From NCBI GenBank assembly GCA_015499995.1, contig JADNRV010000749.1, forward strand, positions 1 to 14,541: a stretch of DNA of 14,541 nucleotides, written 5' to 3'. The translations under genes and the position numbers were made by a program. Source of the stretch: Flammula alnicola. Lineage: Eukaryota; Basidiomycota; Agaricomycetes; Agaricales; Strophariaceae. Under the pieces are notes generated by a model, which had not been told where the DNA came from, did not search any database, and saw only the letters and a program-made list of their open reading frames with translations. This document shows positions 8,331 to 14,541 of this stretch, piece by piece; positions within the stretch are counted from its first letter, which is position 1, and every line of letters begins with the position of its first letter.

Positions 8331-8760
8331 CGCGCTGGAGGAAAAACGAATGCGATTCGTGATCAACGGGAGGTGTCGGGAAATCATGATTTCTGAACGA
8401 AAACAAAAAGTGTTCCTTCGTTTATAAGACATCTGCTGATGAGTATTGGAAGCCCAGGACATAGAGACGTCAGTTGACTCACCCGTTCGCTTTGCATCGA
8501 GCACAATATATTGACTGGATCAACTTTTGATGGGCCAATACCACGCGAGTCAGACGCGTCGCGCGATGCTGATAGTTGATCTTGAGAGTAACATAACAAG
8601 TACTTAACATAATATACATCTCACAGTTCAGTGACTTCAGTCGAGTCGCAGATTGCACAAGTCTGGAAAACTTCTCACAGTCACTCCAGAGACCGTTATG
8701 GCCAAATGCACATTAACAATTTAATTCCTCCAAGCGCTGAAGAGACCGCGAGCGGCTAGC
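8331..8760. other. Upstream region of the GEPGRP gene
   Basis: This should contain the promoter and 5' UTR of the minus-strand gene that starts at 8330. The same frame is open as far as 8504 with possible earlier ATG codons. A TGACTCA motif near 8476-8482 matches the Gcn4/AP-1 site. Nothing else is recognised up to the putative LTR boundary. Confidence 0.35.
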
Positions 8761-9670
8761 TGTGAACGGACTACTATTCTCCTTACCTGAGCTATTTTTA
8801 GCACTTAGTAAAGCTTATACCGTAGTCTAAATGTTACAAGTCCGGACATTACAATGACAAGACTACTAAGGACTAGAGGAAACTATACAAGATAACGAGG
8901 AATGCGCGGTTTAATAAAGACATTATCATTAGTAACTATTGAGATAACAGTCAATACATCTAATGAAGTGTACGGAATAAGCGCCTTTCAGTAATATCTT
9001 AACCATCCGGCCTATACAGCGAGGGCGCGGGTCTCTAGATTAAAGAACGGACATCTAGGCACACTACAGGACAGGTCGCGTGACATTGCCGAAGGCACCG
9101 AGGACAGTGGAGCAGCGGGGTAAAGCAGACGCCCATAGACGCGCCTGTAGCAACGCCGATCAAAGCTCGGATCAAAGGGATACCAAATTGGGAACACATA
9201 CCATATCAGGTAATAACTTGGTACAGGAAGATTTCCGGGGTGCATAACTCGACACAGCGAGATCCCAGATGCACGCCGAGAGTACCAGAGTATCGGGTAC
9301 GGAGGACAAAGGGTTACAACCCTAATCACGAGGATTATCACGGACAGAACGGGTGAGGATTGCCCGAGCGTCTCCGACGAGATGTAAGCGCGTCTATGCT
9401 CCGGTCAGTCGATAGCCAATGACAAGACAAGATACCAATGAAAACGAAAGGTCACGAGCCTGTATACCACGCGGTCGAGGAGGAGTAAGTCTTAGGCGCT
9501 TAAGTTAGCCGAGCCGACGACGATCTGAGCTCCCGATCCAACCAAAAAGGCATGATTGAGCGGACGCGCACGGAAACTGTACTCCACAAGGCTGCCGCTC
9601 GCGCACAAATGCCCATGAAATCTCTATATTCTCGTCATTGCGTCTATGTAATAATATATCGTCTCAGTAG

Positions 9671-9677
9671 TATATAA
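9671..9677 (+). promoter_or_regulatory. TATA box of the retrotransposon LTR
   Basis: TATATAA followed by GCAGCCC lies about 0.8 kb before the primer-binding site, in otherwise non-coding LTR sequence. Transcription would then start near 9700. Confidence 0.45.
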
Positions 9678-9851
9678 GCAGCCCTGTAACACCGTAGAAT
9701 ACAAGCAATTTACCACCCACGAGATACAAGCGCTTAAGAATTATATCTTAAGTGTTTCACCTCTAGGTACCAAGTAGCTTCAAAGCGAGAGTCCCATAAT
9801 ATAAAAAGAAACCAAGTAACGATATAAACGAACTGTTAAGACGAGAACGCG

Positions 9852-10062
9852 TGTCTAAGTGATTCGCCAAGACAAGTAAAGAGAGTTATAAGCCAAGGAA
9901 CCTGTCTAAGTGACTTGTTCAAAACCTACCCTTTGTCAAAGGACATCTGGGGACCTGGACTGTAGTGTCGGTGGACGAAAGCGTCTACGCGCCTCTGGCC
10001 ATTGTTAAGGGACTGTAGTGTCGGTGGATCAGACATCTGCGCGCCTCTTTCCACAAGTATAG
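9852..10062 (+). repeat. Degenerate tandem repeat of about 52 bp inside the LTR
   Basis: GTCTAAGTGA occurs at about 9853 and 9904, 51 bp apart. GGACTGTAGTGTCGGTGGA (19 bp, identical) occurs at 9957-9975 and 10010-10028, 53 bp apart, each followed by a related block ending GCGCCTCT. The four start points are roughly 51, 54 and 53 bp apart, which suggests one old array in which the two pairs have diverged. Confidence 0.6.
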
Positions 10063-10509
10063 TTTTTGAGACAAGTAAAGACAAGTTAAAGGGCATAGAG
10101 CCATCTTCTCAATTGGAGAACAAGACAAAGCGAGATCAGTTAGCAGTTTGTGCATAGAGCACTAGTTTCCGAGTACCAGACCAGAATTTACACAAGTCTA
10201 TTGGACTTAAAACGACCCATTGGCTATAAACGCGCCTAAGGCCTTGCCTGAGCCGTTGTATAGTTAAACACCTTCTTTTATCGCACACCTACTATCAGGT
10301 ATCGATATTATAAAACTATTATCCTCCCCTTGGACGAACTAAGTCAACTAAACATTGATTTGGGTGTTTGAGTGTAGTAAAGTAGTTATTTAAAAGTGAA
10401 GCAAGTCGGATTTGATAGTATCTCTCTAATAGACATTACAAAGTCTATTGAAAGCGACTACTTGATTATCTAGTAGTTCACACACACCCCGCACTAAGCA
10501 TCATTATCT

Positions 10510-10527
10510 GGAGCCCACTGCGAGGGG
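10510..10527 (+). other. Putative primer-binding site
   Basis: TGGAGCCCACTGCGAGGG begins with TGG, the complement of the CCA end of a tRNA, and lies just after the LTR and before gag. I cannot assign the tRNA from sequence alone. Confidence 0.5.
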
Positions 10528-10633
10528 GGGTTTCTAAGATATTTGATACAAGGTTGTGGTAAAAGAGGCGTCGATTATTCGTACAGAAAGTCGTGCTTCA
10601 ACCTGTATAGGATTTGAATCGTTCAAACGGTGA

Positions 10634-12355
10634 AAACCATACAAAATTGAGGGCTCAAGTAATCCTAATAAGGGGAACAAGAGCGCCAATAAACCAGCGT
10701 CAGCAGTTGCTTCCTCATCAAAAGCACCAGCAGCACGCACCACTTATAATTCTATAAGGGCAGGAACAGAACCCCTACCTTTACCGTTACCAAAGAAAAG
10801 AGAACCTTTCTCGAAAGAGAAAACCCGCTCGGACTATAGCCAGAAAGTCAGATCTTTAAATAATATTCAAAGCGCACCTCGCAGGATATTATCCAGGACG
10901 GCTTCTGTACCTACCCAAAGAGCGACCTCCCCACCAGAAGAGGAAGAGGAAGATATTACCCAAGAACTTTTCCAGGCGCCAAACGTACCAACTAGATCTA
11001 CTAAAATGGGTATGCCAGCACCAGGAACAAGAGATGCGCCGAAGTTTGATCCAGACAAGGAGTCCGAATTGCTGAGATTTATATCTCGCATGGAGGATCT
11101 CTATTCTACCCATTGATCACGGATGACAAGGAGAAAATAAGGCTACTAGGCAAATATGCCCCAGCAGAAACTGAAGCAGAATGGAGCGCATTTGACGAGT
11201 ACAAAGCCGGAGCCTGGAAAGCGTTTAGAGACGAAGTCATAAAAAGCTACCAGAAGCTGCCGCACTCGAAAGAGGCTCGCTTTTACGGTTCAAAAAGATA
11301 TGCGCAGAGAAAGCCGGGCGGCATGGGATTCCTAGGCAAGACCTTCATGCTCTATTAAGTCTGAAACGAGCGTTCGTTGCAGAAGCCGAAAAACTGTTGG
11401 TGACCCCAGCGCTTATGTCAAATAAAGAGCTAGTGATGGAGTTCCTAGGATGCCTGTCGGAAGAATTTCAGCAAAGACTGAAAGACAAGATGGATGATTT
11501 GGCAGACGCAAAGGGAGCGTCTACAAGCGCGACGACAGCAACAACAGCTGCTGGAGAAACCAGGGTAGAAGATCGCTACAAATGGAAGGAAGTGATCGAA
11601 ACCGCGGTTATCATAGCGAGACGGTCCTCACAGCCGCTCGAAAGAATCAGTGAGGATTTGGTTCGCGGAGTTTCGGGCGAACGAAGAGAAGACACTATTA
11701 AAATGGAGGAGACTGTAGCCAGACTGGCGGATTCCCTAAAAATCCAACAGCAGCAGCAACAGGAGATGCGACAGTACAGCCAAGTGATGGACCGACGCTT
11801 TGAGCAGCTAATCTCAGCCATAAAAACTCAAGCGATCCAGCCACAGGCAGGAACCTCGCAACCTTACTCTTACCAACAACAATACCCAAGGAATAATGCG
11901 TATAGCCCAGGAGCTAGTAATAGCAGACAGTATCCCGATGGGTGCTACTATTGCAAAGAAATGGGGCACAGGATGCACGAGTGTCCGCACGCGCTTAAAC
12001 ACTTGGATCTGAAATGGATAAAGCGCATAGACAGGTGGTTGAAGCTACCTGATGGTTCCCCACTACCTACAGACGGTGAGAAATCGCGCAAGGAAGTAGT
12101 GGAACAATTGTATAAAACTAGGCCGGGTATTATACCAATGGCGAAAGTAAATATGCAATCCTTCTATCAGGGAAGCGACCAAAACCAGGATATGATGCTA
12201 CAGACATGCAGGACCCAAGGGTTTCGCAACTATTGAATGGGTTAGCGCAGCTATTAGGAAGAGAGACCGTGGATAGAATGATAGCGGAAGAAAGGGAGCC
12301 CTCACCCCTGGATGGGATTGAGGAGGAAGAAGAGAACTGTCGGGTTTTTGAATAG
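10634..12355 (+). pseudogene. Retrotransposon gag with CCHC zinc knuckle, frameshifted
   Basis: Gag coding starts in a frame open from 10634; the first in-frame ATG is 11006. It has a basic, Pro/Ser-rich leader, then a GTRDAPKFDPDKESELLRF segment typical of the gag capsid start. After 11113 the frame shifts by one missing base (an in-frame TGA results), again near 11250 and again near 12190. The capsid region continues through SNKELVMEFLGCL, a Gln-rich coil near 11750-11870, and the knuckle C-x2-C-x4-H-x4-C (CYYCKEMGHRMHEC, about 11943-11984). The last gag-like frame reaches a TAG at 12353-12355. Gag packages element RNA and forms the virus-like particle. The direction of all these shifts is the same, which is odd for natural decay. 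Confidence 0.82.
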
Positions 12356-12566
12356 TTCAAGGATGGGAAAGCCTGGGACTGCGAAGAAACCGACCTCTTC
12401 CGGAAGACCCAAGGCCCCTGAGGACAGAAACCGCAAGAGTCGAGTAGAAATAGAAGAATCAGAAGATGAGGAGAGCGATGAGCAAGAGGAAGAGGACGTG
12501 CGGAGAGGTCCACCCCGAAGAAGCAAAAGAGATCAGGTAGCGCCCAAGGTATTACCTAAGCGGTAA
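12356..12566 (+). pseudogene. Gag-pol linker, charged low-complexity region
   Basis: A frame open across 12312-12566 gives a Lys/Arg/Pro-rich then strongly acidic stretch (EESEDEESDEQEEE) ending at a TAA at 12564-12566. It joins the protease-side frame if one base is missing between about 12557 and 12563, because that frame reads DPPRPKELPYVDVP directly afterwards. Its entry from gag requires a net shift of two missing bases or one extra base near 12356-12400, the one site that does not fit a single loss. No catalytic role is expected. Confidence 0.55.
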
Positions 12567-13538
12567 TTGATCCACCAAGGCCCAAGGAGTTGCCATATGT
12601 GGACGTCCCAGCATTACGATATGTTACACGACCCACAGGCGCGCCTAAGCCTAGAGATGTAGAAACGAGACCGGGGCCGGCATACAAAAACCGTGCACCC
12701 ATAGAAGATGAAGTCGACTCGGAAAAGATATTGGCTGCTATCCTAGACACGCCAGTAACCGTACCACTCAAGAACCTTTTCGGTTCGCCAGATAGTCCGG
12801 TCACTAAAGCGTTCGCTAAAAAGATAACTAAAACCAGACAGCCAGTCTTGATAGAGGAGATTTTAGATGAAGAATATGAGCAGCCACGCAGGAATGCCGC
12901 TTCTGCACCAAGGGTGACATTCGCACACGATCTGCAGTTTAAAATGATGCGCTCGAGGATTGGGAAGATACCGGGCAGCCAAACCCAATTGGAACATAGC
13001 AAGCGATCCGGTGTTGCAGTTCATACAAGAACACGACGGAGCGTTGCCCGATGAACCTATAGTCGCAAGAGAATCCTTAGCTCTTAGGTCTATCTATCCG
13101 AAGATCAATCAAATGGGTCAAGAGGAGGCAGTAGTGGATCCCGGTTCACAGATCGTGTCTATGGCTGAGGAAGTCGCTATTGAACTAGGCTTAACCTGGA
13201 ACCCAGGGATCACGGTTAATATGCAGAGTGCGAACGGATCAACAAACAGGACGCTGGGACTGGCAAGAGATGTACCATTTAATCTTGGTGGACTTATGCT
13301 CTACTTGCAGGTACATATTCTTAAAAACCCTGCTTACCGAGTTTTGTTGGGAAGACCGTTTGACGCGCTTACCCGAAGTGGGGTTCAAAATGAGATGGAT
13401 GGTAGTCAAACTATCACTATCACGGATCCTAATACTGGAAAGCGAGTATGCTTACCTACATATGAACGCGGTGAAAACCCTGTAGAATACAGGAAGAAGC
13501 ATCAGCAGACAACCCATGAACAAGCTCAGGCTTTTTAG
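12567..13538 (+). pseudogene. Retropepsin-like aspartic protease of gag-pol, frameshifted
   Basis: The segment starts with a PYVDVPALRYVTRP linker, then a region with ILDTPVTVPLKNLF that precedes protease in agaricomycete gypsy elements. Two single-base losses, near 12943 and 12997, change frame around LEDWEDTGQPNP. The protease follows in a frame open to 13538: EAVVDPGSQIVSM carries the catalytic Asp (about 13137-13139) in a DPGS box instead of DTG/DSG, and YRVLLGRPFDAL is the second conserved strand. The enzyme cuts the polyprotein in the particle. A lost T at 13532-13536 gives the TAG at 13536-13538. Confidence 0.8.
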
Positions 13539-13662
13539 ACGACCTCGAGGAATTTATCCCAGATGAAGGAGAGGTAGTGATGATGATAGAGCTTGTTGAG
13601 AACGAGAAAAAGTTGCGCGTGCGATACGCACAGCACAAAGATAGTGGAACATTCACAGATGA
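13539..13662 (+). pseudogene. Protease-RT linker, frameshifted on both sides
   Basis: From about 13532 the coding frame reads LDDLEEFIPDEGE and continues through an Asp/Glu/Lys-rich linker to SPF at 13680, where it meets a run of five T. Reading on with one more T enters the reverse transcriptase frame. Both ends of this linker are therefore T-run frame breaks. No enzymatic motif is present. Confidence 0.6.
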
Positions 13663-14541
13663 AGGAAAAGGCTCGCCTTTTTATCATGCGCGCTAGATGA
13701 GGAGGTCATAGAAGGAGGCGAGCGTGTAGAAATCGAATCCTACCTTAACCAAATCTATCCTGGTAAGCTAGAAAAAGAGGACCAAGGGCCAGCGGCATCA
13801 GTCTACTTAGGAAAGAAATATAAACCAGTCGCTTTGAAAGTAAAGCCGGTTTATGCGTCTCTGCCAGAGCAGTACAGGATCAAGCGGGAAATCAAGGGAG
13901 ATCCGTTAGCGGATATGCCCAAGCTTAGTAAAAACCCACCTGATTTTGAGCCCAAAGGAAGATATACACAAGAAAGAAAAGATGCGATGGATAAAGTACA
14001 CGAGGGAGACTTCTTGTTACCAGAAGAACGCAAGCTGGTACATCAGCTCATCGCGGAACAAAACCAGGCGTTCGCTTGGGAGGATGATGAGCGAGGAAAA
14101 TTCAGGGAAGACTTCTTCCCTCCCGTAGTCATTCCTACCATAGAACATAAGCCGTGGGTAGAAAGAAATATCCCAATTCCGCCGGGAATTTATGATGAAG
14201 TATGTAAGATCATCAGGTCCAAGGAAAAATCACAGGTCTACGAGCCTTCGAACTCCCCGTATCGATCTCGCTGGTTTACCGTGGCCAAGAAAAATGGGAA
14301 GCTCAGGATCGTGCATAGTTTGGAACCCTTGAACAAGGTAACCATCGCGCACTCCGGCCTTCCGCCCGCAACAGAAGAATTAGCCGCGCATTTTGCAGGC
14401 CGAGCTTGCGGCGGAATGTTTGATTTATACGTGGGATATGATGAACGACAGCTAGCAGAGCAGTCGCGCGATCTTACTACATTCCAGACTCCCTACGGCG
14501 CTATGCGCTTGGTAACCTTACCTATGGGCTGGACAAATCCG
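13663..14541 (+). CDS. Reverse transcriptase, N-terminal half, runs off the window
   Basis: This frame is open for 293 codons from 13663 (after a TGA at 13660-13662) to the last base of the window. It contains the RT entry region with ERNIPIPPG, then SRWFTVAKKNGKLRIVHSL (fingers, motif 1-2), GGMFDLYVGYDER with the first catalytic Asp of the palm, and TPYGAMRLVTLPMGWTNP just before the edge. The YxDD box, RNase H and integrase lie beyond 14541. The order and spacing match Ty3/gypsy RT. The part before about 13680 is probably in the wrong frame, because the upstream linker joins through a missing T at 13678-13682. No stop or frameshift interrupts the 860 bases that follow. Confidence 0.88.

Larger units (their letters stand above)
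8761..10482 (+). repeat. Putative 5' long terminal repeat
   Basis: TGTGAAC at 8761-8767 and GTTCACA at 10476-10482 are perfect 7-bp inverted ends with the usual TG...CA. The match extends with a small gap, since ACTACTA follows the first and TAGTA precedes the second. A TATA box (TATATAA, 9671-9677) lies inside, as expected for a U3 promoter, and no coding frame is convincing across the 1.7 kb. Against this, the likely primer-binding site begins 28 bases after the proposed end, further than usual; an LTR end nearer 10504 is possible. The 3' LTR is outside the window, so neither boundary can be checked here. Confidence 0.4.
8761..14541 (+). mobile_element. Ty3/gypsy-type LTR retrotransposon, 5' part, cut by the window edge
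   Basis: The order is putative LTR, primer-binding site, gag with CCHC knuckle, aspartic protease and reverse transcriptase, which is the gag-pol order of Ty3/gypsy. The window ends inside reverse transcriptase, so the rest of pol (RT palm, RNase H, integrase) and the 3' LTR are not seen. The coding region carries about nine frame breaks, so this copy as written encodes no intact polyprotein, although every conserved block is easy to read in one frame or another. Confidence 0.85.

Noticed and set aside
9012..9341. Minus-strand 109-codon frame in the LTR
   Set aside because: Composition is Pro/Tyr/Arg/Cys-rich with no recognisable motif, and it lies in LTR sequence with no start context or neighbours.
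10600..10680. tRNA gene suggested by a B-box-like GATTCAAATCC on the minus strand
   Set aside because: No A box at a suitable distance and no cloverleaf arms; the bases fall in the gag leader.
11006..13690. Programmed -1 frameshifting as the cause of the gag-pol frame changes
   Set aside because: Programmed shifting would be expected once, at a gag-pol junction with a slippery heptamer. Here there are about nine sites spread through conserved domains.
1..14541. CRISPR arrays, riboswitches, bacterial operons
   Set aside because: No regularly spaced identical repeats with spacers, no ribosome-binding sites or operon structure; spliced genes show a eukaryotic genome.

Overview
The window looks like a repeat-rich stretch of a basidiomycete (probably agaricomycete) nuclear genome. 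The evidence is short GT-AG introns of about 49-64 nt with recognisable branch points, several protein families that I recall only as unnamed, dispersed families of mushroom-forming fungi, a fungal-type LINE, and a Ty3/gypsy element. No prokaryotic operons, rRNA, tRNA or CRISPR are seen.

Layout, left to right. (1) 8-272: four degenerate copies of an imperfect dyad motif in non-coding DNA. (2) 785-4016, minus strand: a seven-exon gene whose spliced product would be about 536 aa. Its third exon is split by (3) a recent, 5'-truncated LINE (2422-3688, plus strand) that carries the end of an RNase H ORF, a 3' UTR, AATAAA and a 21-base A tail, flanked by a perfect 15-bp target-site duplication (2407-2421 / 3689-3703). 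Removing the insert restores the reading frame exactly. (4) 4017-5396: mostly unassigned, with one weak candidate gene and an E-box/palindrome block just before the next gene. (5) 5397-7117, plus strand: a six-exon gene for a 489-aa protein that begins as a histone H3 tail mimic (ARTKQTA identical to H3 residues 1-7). It continues with a PHD/ADD-like zinc finger, a region resembling the His-Cys core of CHAT/caspase-fold proteases, and a C-terminal four-cysteine zinc ribbon. (6) 7685-8330, minus strand: a three-exon, 180-aa gene of the family with the GEPGRPxSGGY motif, convergent with the H3-mimic gene. (7) 8761 to the right edge: the 5' part of a Ty3/gypsy element, with a putative long terminal repeat, primer-binding site, gag with CCHC knuckle, DPGS-type retropepsin and the first half of reverse transcriptase. 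It runs off the window before the YxDD box. Its coding region carries about nine frame breaks, nearly all explained by one missing base each.

The part most likely to be undescribed is the H3-mimic protein. A free N-terminal ARTKQTA is the ligand that PHD and ADD fingers of the unmodified-H3K4 class bind. Having that ligand and a candidate reader in one chain, ahead of a candidate protease core, suggests a self-inhibited chromatin sensor or effector whose release is controlled by competition with real H3 tails. The tail match and the cysteine patterns are seen directly; the protease call and the mechanism are inference. Exon coordinates were derived by hand from splice-site and frame logic.
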